Shown here one piece after another: positions 52,230-60,383 of a DNA stretch of 64,000 nt. Positions within the stretch are counted from its first letter, which is position 1; the number at the start of each line of letters is the position of its first letter. The DNA is taken from IMG/VR virus record IMGVR_UViG_3300024503_000494, positions 1-64,000 of that record; one strand, written 5' to 3'. Position numbers and translations under genes: made by a program. The DNA is from a virus. A model generated the notes under the pieces. That model ran no database searches. It saw nothing but the letters and a program-made list of their open reading frames with translations, and had not been told where the DNA came from.

Positions 52230-53309
52230 ATGCAATTTAATCCAGTTTATTTATACACAAATAAGTTAGACGTATTTACAAGTCCCTCGGACGCTTGGTC
52301 ATCAGAGAGGTATCGTAAAGTGTACAATCGCAATTTAAAAATATATCGTGGTGTTGATAATCGCATTGACATCCAAGTTCGTAATCCCGATCAAAAAGCC
52401 AGTAACATAACTGGTTCTACTTTGGTATTTAATCTAATTTCTAAAGTGACAAAAGATTTAGTATTACAGAAAGATTTTGACACAATGGATTTATCTACAG
52501 GAAAAGTAACAGTAATTTTAACTGACAACGAATTGTTAAACGTTGATAACGGATTCTACGAATATAGTATTGTTAAAGAAATTAGAGAAACAGTTGATTC
52601 AACAGATTACCGAGTAACTTCTAAGATGCCATTGTATGTTGACAGTCAATACGGACCAACTGGGGTTTTAGAAATCCTAGGTGATGTTTATGGAACTGTA
52701 GAAAGCAGTAAGATAATCAATACCTTTAATTACGTCAATCCATTTACACAAGGAGATACTACTCCTGCTTGGTTTGAAAGCGAAATTATAGATGCAAGAC
52801 CGAAAATAAAAACAGGAAATGCCCTACACACATTTCAATTTTACTCTACTAACTACGACGGATCAGTAATCATACAAGGAAGTCTAGACGATCAAGGAGC
52901 ATCGCCTAGGCACGATAAATGGGTCAATATCGATTCTGTAGATCTAACTGTTGAAAGCTATAAAAACATAATTGGTAATTGGAGTTGGTTTAGAATTAAA
53001 CATATTCCTTCGAGGTCATCTAACACAGCTCAATTTGTTATTAGCCAAACAATGTTATTGAATTATCAGGCATCTGTTTACAGCCCAGGTCAAGGATACC
53101 AAATTGGAGACACAATTACTATACCAGGAAATCAATTAGGCGGTGAACTAGGTACTAATGATCTAGTTATTACAGTCACAGGCGTAAGTCCCGGTGGTGC
53201 AATTGTATCTATAGATTGGACAGGTCTTTCTTATAACGGCGTCAAAACTTTTGTTCTTTCTGGCACAACTTCCGGCATTGGAAGTCTTGACAAAGTTCTC
53301 TATAGATAA
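52230..53309 (+). CDS. Late structural protein with shared C-terminal module
   Basis: The 359-residue protein is rich in beta segments (DNRIDIQVRNPDQKASNITG, FRIKHIPSRSSNTAQFVI). Its C-terminus GYQIGDTITIPGNQLGGEL followed by TNDLVITVTGVS and GAIVSIDWTG is a copy of the module repeated three times in the giant protein at 7076. This suggests a common fold used to attach or extend virion appendages, perhaps a baseplate or fibre connector. It has a leadered late promoter. Its terminal bases contain the -35 hexamer and spacer of the primase promoter. Confidence 0.65.
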   Translation: MQFNPVYLYTNKLDVFTSPSDAWSSERYRKVYNRNLKIYRGVDNRIDIQVRNPDQKASNITGSTLVFNLISKVTKDLVLQKDFDTMDLSTGKVTVILTDNELLNVDNGFYEYSIVKEIRETVDSTDYRVTSKMPLYVDSQYGPTGVLEILGDVYGTVESSKIINTFNYVNPFTQGDTTPAWFESEIIDARPKIKTGNALHTFQFYSTNYDGSVIIQGSLDDQGASPRHDKWVNIDSVDLTVESYKNIIGNWSWFRIKHIPSRSSNTAQFVISQTMLLNYQASVYSPGQGYQIGDTITIPGNQLGGELGTNDLVITVTGVSPGGAIVSIDWTGLSYNGVKTFVLSGTTSGIGSLDKVLYR

Positions 53310-53315
53310 TATACT
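53287..53315 (+). promoter_or_regulatory. Leaderless sigma70 promoter of primase
   Basis: TTGACA (53287-53292), 17-bp spacer, TATACT (53310-53315), then 6 nt to ATG 53322. The whole -35 region lies inside the previous gene coding sequence and the stop codon lies in the spacer. Confidence 0.85.
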
Positions 53316-53321
53316 ATATCT

Positions 53322-54371
53322 ATGACACTAGTCGTAGATAAATTTCGAACGTTACTTCCTCCGCGAGCCAAACACTCGCCGTCTGGTTGGACATCGTTTA
53401 ACGCCCCTTGTTGCCAGCATCGTGGCCATAGTCCCGATACTCGCAAACGTGGTGGTATTAGGTTTGACGGAAATAGTGTAGTTTATAATTGCTTTAACTG
53501 CAAGTTTTCTACAGGCTGGCAACCAGGGGCACCCTTTGGTGAAAAAATGAAAACACTGGCGCGATGGATGGGCGCCAGTGAAGACCTTATAAAAGATCTA
53601 GTGTTTGAAGCTCTTAAAACAGAAGGTCCCGATTATCACGAATATCATTCAGAAGATAACACCCCAATAAATTTTACAGATAAAGCATTACCAGAAGGTG
53701 CGATGCCTTTGGCAGAATGGGGGAATTTAATAGAAGGCGAAGTTGAAGAACAGATTGGTGAAGACTATTCAAACGTATTAAGATATCTAATCAGCAGAGG
53801 ATATAACAATCCATTTGAATATGATTTTTATTGGAGCCCGGCTCCTGGATATATTGATAGAGTTATTGTTCCTTTTAGATGGGAAGGAAGAATAGTAGGA
53901 AATACAGCTAGAAAAGTTAGAGACGGAAAACCAAAATATCTTTCAGATCAACATCCACATTTTGTATTCAACTTTGACCGTCAAAAAGAAAATCAGAAGT
54001 ATATATTTGTCTGCGAAGGTCCATTTGATGCATTGGCAATAGACGGTGTTGCTCTTCTTACTAACGATATAGCTGAACAACAATCTAGGATAATTAATAG
54101 TCTAGGTGCTGAAGTTATTGTAATTCCGGATCAAGATCAAGCAGGACTAGTATTATTTGACAGAGCTGCCGAATTAAATTGGTCAGTGGCTATGCCTAAC
54201 TGGGACGACGATGTAAAAGACGTTGCAGATGCTGTAAAATCCTACGGAAAATTATTTGTTATTGTTGATGCAATAAAGACAGCACAAAAAGGATCGATTA
54301 AAATTAATATGGCTAAGAAGCAACAAGAACACAAATTGGAGAGACTCGAATATGCTAAAGAAAATACTTAA
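53322..54371 (+). CDS. 61: DNA primase gp61
   Basis: The protein has 349 residues. An N-terminal zinc ribbon (CCQHRGH near residue 27 and CFNCKF near residue 57) precedes the TOPRIM-like region with VCEGPFDALAIDG near residue 230 and a DQDQAG motif near residue 267. gp61 primes lagging-strand synthesis with helicase gp41, whose gene lies downstream. The start is fixed by the leaderless sigma70 promoter. Its last 20 bases overlap the following small ORF. Confidence 0.9.
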   Translation: MTLVVDKFRTLLPPRAKHSPSGWTSFNAPCCQHRGHSPDTRKRGGIRFDGNSVVYNCFNCKFSTGWQPGAPFGEKMKTLARWMGASEDLIKDLVFEALKTEGPDYHEYHSEDNTPINFTDKALPEGAMPLAEWGNLIEGEVEEQIGEDYSNVLRYLISRGYNNPFEYDFYWSPAPGYIDRVIVPFRWEGRIVGNTARKVRDGKPKYLSDQHPHFVFNFDRQKENQKYIFVCEGPFDALAIDGVALLTNDIAEQQSRIINSLGAEVIVIPDQDQAGLVLFDRAAELNWSVAMPNWDDDVKDVADAVKSYGKLFVIVDAIKTAQKGSIKINMAKKQQEHKLERLEYAKENT

Positions 54372-54468
54372 TATCATTTTATATCCCTACAGAAAATATC
54401 AAGAACATCAAAGATTTAAAAAACGGATCGCTGAATTAAGAAAACGGGATCCTTTCATTTACAAATGA
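54352..54468 (+). CDS. Small basic ORF, 38 residues
   Basis: The frame ATG 54352 to TGA 54468 encodes a Lys/Arg-rich peptide (LKKILNIILYPYRKYQEHQR and ending LRKRDPFIYK). The ending RKRDPFIYK matches a small protein I remember after primase in marine T4-like phages. The start overlaps the primase 3' end and the stop overlaps the next gene (ATGA), so translational coupling is likely. Confidence 0.6.
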   Translation: MLKKILNIILYPYRKYQEHQRFKKRIAELRKRDPFIYK

Positions 54469-55409
54469 TAAGCTGGGGAATAAACGCACTTAATCACGGC
54501 TCTAGTCTTGCCGTGTTTAAAGACGGAAAATTTATTTCAAATACCTTTGATAAGACTGACACGTTAGATACTAAGACTATTACAACTGCTCTACATCACG
54601 GAGCACCTTCGGATATATTTTGGTACGAAAGGCCTTGGATTAAAAAAGCAAGACAGGCCTATGCAGGTCAATGGCATAGAGTCTTTGATTTTCAAGCAAT
54701 ACCTAGTGCCTATATTAGAAGTATACGTGCTAATTATGCAAAGATGCATTATACTCCGCATCACGCAAGTCACGCTGCCGCTGGTTACTATACCAGTCCA
54801 TTTAACCATTGTGCCATTGTTGTGCTTGATGCGATTGGCGAATGGGAATGCGCTACAATATGGGAAGGTAAACACGGCGAAATGAAAAAAGTATGGAGTA
54901 AGACATATCCTAACAGTTTAGGATTATTTTATTCCGCTTTCACTGAGTTAATAGGGCATACTCCTATTCAAGATGAATTTCTTTTACAAAAAGATGCAGA
55001 ACTAGGCGATCCTAACAAATATTATTTTGATGTAAAAGAATATATGGGCAGCGTTATTAATGCGCATCAAAATATGCATCAAGGCATTTGGAATTGGCCG
55101 TATGAAATTACCAATGAAGACAAGGTACACATTGCCGCTGCCGTTCAGGAAGTGTTTGAAGAACAAATTGATATGGTAATGAAAATTGCCAAAGATTTAA
55201 CAGGAGCCGATTGTCTAGTATATATGGGTGGCTGTGCTATGAATAGTCGAGCAAACAAAAAGGTAGTAGAACCAAAATTTAATTACATTTGGTCATTGCC
55301 GCAACCTGGCGATCCTAGTAGCAGTATTGGCGCTGTACTGTATCACACTAAGCAAAGAGTTTGGGATGCAAACCTTGGGGTTGTAAAACATATCGAGATT
55401 CGTGTATAA
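54465..55409 (+). CDS. Short carbamoyltransferase-like protein
   Basis: The 314-residue protein aligns only with the N-terminal (Kae1-like) domain of the NodU/CmcH family: SWGINALNHGSSLAVF at the start, the metal-binding PHHASHAAAGYY near residue 99, and a GGCAMNSRANKKV segment near residue 263. The YrdC-like C-terminal domain that forms carbamoyl-adenylate is missing, unlike the full-length 4090 gene. It may act with that protein or be a regulator or degenerate copy. Its start overlaps the small ORF, and its TAA coincides with the -10 of the next promoter. Confidence 0.75.
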   Translation: MISWGINALNHGSSLAVFKDGKFISNTFDKTDTLDTKTITTALHHGAPSDIFWYERPWIKKARQAYAGQWHRVFDFQAIPSAYIRSIRANYAKMHYTPHHASHAAAGYYTSPFNHCAIVVLDAIGEWECATIWEGKHGEMKKVWSKTYPNSLGLFYSAFTELIGHTPIQDEFLLQKDAELGDPNKYYFDVKEYMGSVINAHQNMHQGIWNWPYEITNEDKVHIAAAVQEVFEEQIDMVMKIAKDLTGADCLVYMGGCAMNSRANKKVVEPKFNYIWSLPQPGDPSSSIGAVLYHTKQRVWDANLGVVKHIEIRV

Positions 55410-55410
55410 T
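55381..55410 (+). promoter_or_regulatory. Leaderless sigma70-like promoter
   Basis: TTGTAA (55381-55386), 18-bp spacer, TATAAT (55405-55410), then 6 nt to ATG 55417. The -10 contains the previous gene stop. The -35 is weak. Confidence 0.6.
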
Positions 55411-55416
55411 AGTATT

Positions 55417-56034
55417 ATGTTGAGTACAGAAAAAAAATTTACTAGCGGAAATCAATGGATCATCGATTCGGAATATCCTAACTATAAAAATTTGTATAAA
55501 TTTTTATTGCCTAGTAACGAGCAAGAATATAGTTCCGAGACATCGGCGCATTTTGCAAAACAATATCCATTGTGGAGAGATCCTAATCTTTCTGACGAAT
55601 ACTATTCACATAAAAAATTCAATAACGATAATTCTTCAATACCTTGGCAGCAAGAACTCGACAACATTACAAAATGGACTCAGGCAAAATTAATAGAGCA
55701 TCATATCATTAAACAAATCACGCCTGTAATATCTTGGTGGATGGACTATGAGCCAGGTGGCTGGCAGGCGATGCATACGCATAGTGTAAATTGTATTACA
55801 CAGGTAATTTATATGGATGAGCCCAATATTAATGAAAGTACTGCGGCAAAGGATTATACGCCTGGATCAATGTATGCGTTAATGACAGATGGAAAACCAG
55901 TATATATTCCATTTGTTGGATTTCCTGGTAGAAGTATTTTAATGACAGGAGATGTATTTCACGGAGTATATCCTGTTAAGACCACACCAAGAAGATCAAT
56001 TATTATAGATTACATTTACAACAAAAATGATTAA
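55417..56034 (+). CDS. 2OG-Fe(II) oxygenase-like protein
   Basis: The 205-residue protein uses ATG 55417 rather than an upstream GTG, because 55417 lies 6 nt after TATAAT. H120-x-H122 (AMHTHSVN), H182 (GDVFHGVYPV) and R193 (TTPRRSIIIDY) match the facial triad and 2-oxoglutarate-binding Arg of the TIGR02466-type oxygenases. The first acidic ligand is replaced by His, as also seen in related proteins. Such enzymes hydroxylate proteins or small molecules. It sits next to the helicase gene, overlapping by 8 nt. Confidence 0.75.
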   Translation: MLSTEKKFTSGNQWIIDSEYPNYKNLYKFLLPSNEQEYSSETSAHFAKQYPLWRDPNLSDEYYSHKKFNNDNSSIPWQQELDNITKWTQAKLIEHHIIKQITPVISWWMDYEPGGWQAMHTHSVNCITQVIYMDEPNINESTAAKDYTPGSMYALMTDGKPVYIPFVGFPGRSILMTGDVFHGVYPVKTTPRRSIIIDYIYNKND

Positions 56035-57466
56035 AGACTACGGATACGAACTACAAAAATTATATCTTGAGCTAATGCTAGCAGACGCAGAAGTGTTTGT
56101 ACGTTGCCAAGGTATTTTTGATCACACACTTTTTGACAGAAAATTACAAGATGCAGCAGAGTTTATTAATCTCTATGCAAAAGAATATTCTGTTATGCCT
56201 GACTACGAAATGGTTAATGCATCGTGTAGATCAGATCTTAAAAAGCCAGAAGATATCAAAGAAGGTCACAACGATTGGCTAATGGACGAGTTTGAAAACT
56301 TTACTCGCCATAAGGCATTAGAACGTGCAATTATTAATTCTGCAGATTTACTTGAAAAGAAAGACTACGGTCAAGTAGAATCTATGATTAAAGAAGCAGT
56401 ACAAATTTCTTTAACTAAAGATCTAGGCACTGATTATTTTGAAGATCCTAGACAGCGATTAATGCGTATCAAAGACAAGAATGGTCAAATTAGCACAGGC
56501 TGGCCTACTCTTGATCGTAGACTATTTGGAGGAATGAATCGTGGAGAACTTAACATTTTTGCTGGTGGATCAGGTGCAGGTAAATCCCTCTTTCTTGCTA
56601 ACCTTGGCGTGAATTGGTGTCTACAAGGACTTAATGTTTTATATCTAACATTAGAACTTTCAGAAGACCTAGTAGCTATGCGTATTGATGCAATGACTAC
56701 TGGTATTTCAACAAAAGAGATTTTTAAAGATCTAGAAAACGTTGAAATGAAAGTTCGTGTTATTGGTAAGAAGGCTGGTAAACTACAAATCAAATATATG
56801 CCTAGTGGCAAGACTGCCAATGACCTTAGAGCATATATGAAAGAGTTTGAAATCAAAACAGGTGCTAAGATTGATGTATTACTAGTAGATTACTTAGACT
56901 TGTTAATGCCAGCAAGTCGTAAGATTTCAGCAGAAAACTTGTTTATTAAAGACAAGTATGTTTCTGAAGAATTACGCAACCTAGCAATGGAAAAACAATG
57001 TATTCTAGTTACTGCGGCACAGTTGAACCGTGGTGCTGTTGAAGAAGTTGAATTTGACCACAGTCATATTTCAGGCGGTCTTTCTAAGATTCAAACAGCA
57101 GATAACGTGTTTGGTATCTTTACGTCACGTGCTATGCGTGAGCGTGGACGTTATCAAATACAATTAATGAAAACTCGTTCTAGTTCAGGTGTAGGACAAA
57201 AGGTAGATCTAGAGTTTAATCTAGAAACGCTTAAGATTAGCGATTTGCCCGAAGATGAACAAGAGTCGCATAACGGAGCAAATAGAGGCACAAGCAGTAT
57301 CATTGACAGCATTAAACGTAAAACAGAAATTAATAAAGTAGATCCAGAAACAGGCGAAATAGATCCAACCCAAGGCGCTAGCATAGGCAAAGTTCGAGCA
57401 AATGTAGGTTCGTCAAAACTACGTGAAATCTTGAACAGTATGGGTGGTGATGATGAAGACATCTAA
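56027..57466 (+). CDS. 41: Replicative helicase gp41 (DnaB family)
   Basis: The protein has 479 residues. Walker A GGSGAGKSLF near residues 180-187, Walker B IDVLLVDYLDLL near residue 283, and a later QLMKTRSSSGVGQKVDLEFN motif near residue 390 are those of DnaB-family helicases. The N-terminal helical domain mediates hexamer contacts and primase binding. The C-terminal linker is hydrophilic. Together with gp61, UvsX/UvsY/UvsW and gp32 it completes the replication set of the window. Confidence 0.93.
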   Translation: MIKDYGYELQKLYLELMLADAEVFVRCQGIFDHTLFDRKLQDAAEFINLYAKEYSVMPDYEMVNASCRSDLKKPEDIKEGHNDWLMDEFENFTRHKALERAIINSADLLEKKDYGQVESMIKEAVQISLTKDLGTDYFEDPRQRLMRIKDKNGQISTGWPTLDRRLFGGMNRGELNIFAGGSGAGKSLFLANLGVNWCLQGLNVLYLTLELSEDLVAMRIDAMTTGISTKEIFKDLENVEMKVRVIGKKAGKLQIKYMPSGKTANDLRAYMKEFEIKTGAKIDVLLVDYLDLLMPASRKISAENLFIKDKYVSEELRNLAMEKQCILVTAAQLNRGAVEEVEFDHSHISGGLSKIQTADNVFGIFTSRAMRERGRYQIQLMKTRSSSGVGQKVDLEFNLETLKISDLPEDEQESHNGANRGTSSIIDSIKRKTEINKVDPETGEIDPTQGASIGKVRANVGSSKLREILNSMGGDDEDI

Positions 57467-57689
57467 GGTAGAGCTGTTAAAGTGGTTACCACACGAGGGC
57501 GAATATATTGAAATCGATTGGCCTAAAGTACACCGTACGATTGGTGTAGATCATACTAAATGGTTGTTAAATCAAAATCATACTAATTGTCAGGTTGTGC
57601 TTGAAAGAAACGATATGTATTGTCGTTTAATAGCAGAATTCTACGATGAACGCACCTTAGCTACTTACTATCTAATGTGGGCTAAATAA
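57453..57689 (+). CDS. Small hypothetical protein after gp41
   Basis: The 78-residue protein is read from ATG 57453. Upstream in-frame starts at 57444-57450 (GTG, GTG, ATG) remain possible. Sequence (ELLKWLPHEGEYIEIDWPKV, CQVVLERNDMYCRLIAEFYD) is mixed helix and strand with no known domain. Its start overlaps the gp41 gene, so it is probably coupled. Its stop codon TAA is the centre of the following late octamer. Confidence 0.55.
   Translation: MKTSKVELLKWLPHEGEYIEIDWPKVHRTIGVDHTKWLLNQNHTNCQVVLERNDMYCRLIAEFYDERTLATYYLMWAK
57681..57688 (+). promoter_or_regulatory. Late octamer GCTAAATA
   Basis: The octamer includes the previous gene stop codon and ends 5 nt before ATG 57694. It makes the following gene a leaderless late gene. 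Confidence 0.7.
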
Positions 57690-57693
57690 TGAT

Positions 57694-58074
57694 ATGCGAG
57701 CCAAAGAATTTATTAACGAAGCTAGAGAAGGCAGTATCCAAGACGATGTTGCTGATGCACTACCATCAACCTTTTCTATTCCATCATTACAGAACCAAGA
57801 TCCGTACAAACAATACAGATTTGGTATGGCCCTAGCTAGAGCAGGTGGAAGTAAGCCTGCAGATCGAGACCAGTTTTCCCCTAACACTCCTTGGGGCGAA
57901 AACGCTATTGTTGTAGCATATGACAACGAAAGCGAAAAAATGGTCAAGCAGGCAGCAAAAGAAGTTCACGCAGGTGCCGTTAAACTAATTAGCACTCCAA
58001 AATCAACCGAAGCTAAAGATGTTAATATAACAAGTTCTGTAGCAAAGCCAAAACGTAACAAATACGGAGTTTAA
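57694..58074 (+). CDS. Putative head-packaged protein (capsid-targeting-like start)
   Basis: The 126-residue protein starts MRAKEFINEA, a short basic peptide ending I-N-E before A. This resembles capsid-targeting peptides cut by the T4 prohead protease. The rest is charged, with GMALARAGGSKPADRDQFSPNTPWGEN and NESEKMVKQAAKEVHAGA helices. It has a leaderless late promoter although it sits among early replication genes, as expected for a virion protein. The adjacent gene 58076 has a similar start. Function is unknown. Confidence 0.55.
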   Translation: MRAKEFINEAREGSIQDDVADALPSTFSIPSLQNQDPYKQYRFGMALARAGGSKPADRDQFSPNTPWGENAIVVAYDNESEKMVKQAAKEVHAGAVKLISTPKSTEAKDVNITSSVAKPKRNKYGV

Positions 58075-58075
58075 T

Positions 58076-58789
58076 ATGCGTTTACGTGAATTAGATGAAT
58101 CTTCAGATTTTGTTACCGTAAACTCAAAACTAAACCCTAAAATTTGGGCAAGTGACAAACTCAATCCAGAAGTTAGAAATAAATTAATTGAAATTGCACA
58201 CGCCTTTGAAGAATTTGTAGGCATTGATCTAGAAGTAGAAGATTACACAATCACCGGATCTAATGCTAATTATACTTGGACACAGTATTCAGATCTAGAT
58301 TTACACATTATCATCCCAGGCACAGCAACAGACGAACAACGTGAATTATTTTCCGCTAAAAAGGCACTTTGGGCAGAACAACACGACATCACTATCAAAG
58401 GCTTGCCCGTAGAATGCTACGTACAAGGCGCAGATGAACCACATCACTCAACAGGCGTTTTTTCTCTGTTAGATGATAAGTGGCTCGTAGAGCCCAAGAA
58501 GGTAAAACCTCAAGTAGACGATGCTGCAATTGAAGCCAAAAAAGATGCAATACTGCGTCAGATCGAACACGCATTATTGAGCAAGGATATCGATAAGTTA
58601 CGCACAGTAAAAGATAAAGTTACACAGATGCGCAAGAGCGGATTGGAACGTGCGGGCGAGTGGTCAGTAGAAAATCTTGTATTCAAAATACTTCGTAACC
58701 TTGGACTTATCGACGAGCTCACTGACAAAATTAGAGAATTGGAAGATCAAGAACTTTCTCTAGAACAGGCTATACAACCGCTTGACTAA
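58076..58789 (+). CDS. Nucleotidyltransferase-fold protein with capsid-targeting-like start
   Basis: The protein has 237 residues. It starts MRLRELDES (L-x-E before S, resembling the T4 capsid-targeting cut site). At residues 60-77 the run TGSNANYTWTQYSDLDLHI gives the GS...DxD signature of nucleotidyltransferases (G61 S62, D73, D75). Downstream helices resemble the helical segment found in such proteins. If it is processed into the head it could be injected and modify host RNA or protein, as T4 Alt does by ADP-ribosylation; this is a proposal. Its 3' end contains the -35 of a dual promoter. Confidence 0.6.
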   Translation: MRLRELDESSDFVTVNSKLNPKIWASDKLNPEVRNKLIEIAHAFEEFVGIDLEVEDYTITGSNANYTWTQYSDLDLHIIIPGTATDEQRELFSAKKALWAEQHDITIKGLPVECYVQGADEPHHSTGVFSLLDDKWLVEPKKVKPQVDDAAIEAKKDAILRQIEHALLSKDIDKLRTVKDKVTQMRKSGLERAGEWSVENLVFKILRNLGLIDELTDKIRELEDQELSLEQAIQPLD

Positions 58790-58817
58790 TGACATTTTTT
58801 GTCTTATAATATAAATA
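58782..58817 (+). promoter_or_regulatory. Overlapping sigma70 and late promoter
   Basis: TTGACT (58782-58787), 17-bp spacer, TATAAT (58805-58810), directly followed by TATAAATA (58810-58817). The -10 and octamer share a base, so one site could serve both early and late transcription of the GNAT gene. Confidence 0.8.
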
Positions 58818-58838
58818 CGCATATTATGGGGCACAAAA

Positions 58839-59276
58839 ATGTTACACATCATCCAAGACTTATCAGATAATCTACTTAATTTAATCAAAGACGATCCTGT
58901 TCGTCCTGAAATTCCCGTTGAACAAAGAGTTAATCAAAACTCAAAAATCTTTGTTCTTCGCGACGAAACCACACAAGAACCTCTGGCAGTGACCTGCGTA
59001 AAGTTCTTAGAAAAAATTCCTAGTTCTGTGAACGATCTAGCCGAAGCTGCAATTAACACAAATACCGCAGTATTCTATACTATTTGGTCATATGCTGCTG
59101 GTGCAGGCCGTACTCTAATCGAACAGGCTCAAGAGCACATTAAAAAGGAACACCCTGAAGTGGAAACCTATGTTACTCTAAGTCCTAAGACAGAAATGGC
59201 CAAGAGATTTCACTTGAAAAACGGTGCTGAGATTCATAGAGAAAACGAAGATAGTGTAAACTACCTATACCACTAA
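58839..59276 (+). CDS. GNAT-type N-acetyltransferase
   Basis: The 145-residue protein contains AVCxVKFLE-like TCVKFLEKIPSSVNDLAE and an acetyl-CoA-binding segment GAGRTLIEQAQEHI, then TYVTLSPKTEMAKRF and HLKNGAEI. This GNAT pattern matches a small acetyltransferase remembered from marine T4-like phages. GNAT enzymes acetylate proteins or small molecules such as host RNA polymerase or antibiotics. Acceptor unknown. Its stop overlaps the convergent SGNH-like gene by 4 nt, at a sharp composition boundary. Confidence 0.75.
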   Translation: MLHIIQDLSDNLLNLIKDDPVRPEIPVEQRVNQNSKIFVLRDETTQEPLAVTCVKFLEKIPSSVNDLAEAAINTNTAVFYTIWSYAAGAGRTLIEQAQEHIKKEHPEVETYVTLSPKTEMAKRFHLKNGAEIHRENEDSVNYLYH

Positions 59277-60196
59277 CCAGCGTGGTATCCTCTAGACTGC
59301 ATAACTTTTTCTACCCCAGACCGCTTTTTCCAAGGCAGGTTCCATTTTGAAGTCTGTATTTCTTTGATAAAGAATTCTACGGCCTGGGGATTCAATTCAC
59401 CTTCGACAAGATCCTGGTCAGACAGCCAATCTGGACCAATCAGCTCTGTATGAAATCCTGAGGTAAGATCCAAGGGTTGACCTTTGACCAAGGTGTCTAG
59501 AATCTTTTTAACTAGGACATCGTGATTGCACAGGCACATATGATTGTATCTACAGTCTCCGCCCTGGAAATATCCCGAGTGTCCTTGGTCCAGCATTTCA
59601 TCTAGTTTTTTCTTATCCTTGTATTCGCCCCATTGAATAAAAGATAAATTTCCCTGAGCAAACAACAGATGTTCATATTGATCGCAGCCAACTAGGTCCA
59701 TATCAAAGCCCGGAATAACTAGAGCACGATTTAGACCTCTTCTGGCAATTTCGTAGGCAATGAGTCCTAGGCGCGATCGCATTGCTAGACTATCAATGTG
59801 TGGTCTTTGTATGTGCTTGATAAACAGTTCAATGGCCTTGGCCTGTTCTGAAGATATGTGTTGATCAAGATCCATGATATTCCAGTTACTGATCGTAGGT
59901 TCATCTTCAAAGTACCAAAATCTTGCTGGACTGGTTAGAATAAAGATCACAATGTCATTGGGATCTATTAAATGAACAACTTTTAGGAATTCATTTAGGG
60001 CCCAGTCCTGTGCAGAACCTACCAATGAATTATTGCGTAACTGTATTACTTCACCTAGCTCAGTGGCCAAGGCGTGACTCAGTTGACGTGTCCATACGCG
60101 AATAGGATCGCGATCGGGCCACAGCGCAGACCAGCTATCACCAAATATCCATAGTCTGCGAGGATCTTTTTTAGCTTCTGGGTGTGTATGATTCAA
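59273..60196 (-). CDS. SGNH/GDSL-like hydrolase
   Basis: The 307-residue protein is read from TTG 60196, chosen because an AAGG site lies just upstream and it leaves a 14-residue lead to the LWIFGDSWSALW motif. ATG 60268 is the alternative but overlaps the upstream ORF by 98 nt. GDSW with nearby NNSLVGSAQDW and a C-terminal CNHDVLVKK (possible catalytic His) fit the SGNH fold. Such enzymes remove acetyl or other ester groups from glycans. It may act on surface or cell-wall polysaccharide. Substrate unknown. Confidence 0.65.
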   Translation of the reverse strand: MNHTHPEAKKDPRRLWIFGDSWSALWPDRDPIRVWTRQLSHALATELGEVIQLRNNSLVGSAQDWALNEFLKVVHLIDPNDIVIFILTSPARFWYFEDEPTISNWNIMDLDQHISSEQAKAIELFIKHIQRPHIDSLAMRSRLGLIAYEIARRGLNRALVIPGFDMDLVGCDQYEHLLFAQGNLSFIQWGEYKDKKKLDEMLDQGHSGYFQGGDCRYNHMCLCNHDVLVKKILDTLVKGQPLDLTSGFHTELIGPDWLSDQDLVEGELNPQAVEFFIKEIQTSKWNLPWKKRSGVEKVMQSRGYHAG

Positions 60197-60362
60197 CTTC
60201 TGCCTTCCATTGATCCAGCGTTCGCTGCTCTTGTTGAACAGCAAAATCTTGGGCCAATCTCCAGGCAAGGTCTTCGTTGGTGATTAGACGGCCGTCGATC
60301 TGCTGTCTTTCTATTCTAATGCGTGTTTTTAAATTTCGGGCCATTACTCTATATGCTATCAC
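60171..60362 (-). CDS. Small hypothetical protein
   Basis: The 63-residue protein starts at GTG 60362 with an AGGAG site about 7 nt upstream, after a perfect late octamer. The sequence (ARNLKTRIRIERQQIDGRLI and LAWRLAQDFAVQQEQRTLDQW) is basic and helical. It overlaps the SGNH-like gene by 26 nt when that gene starts at TTG. Function is unknown. Confidence 0.6.
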   Translation of the reverse strand: MIAYRVMARNLKTRIRIERQQIDGRLITNEDLAWRLAQDFAVQQEQRTLDQWKAEVESYTPRS

Positions 60363-60383
60363 GGGTCGTCTCCTGTAATAGTA

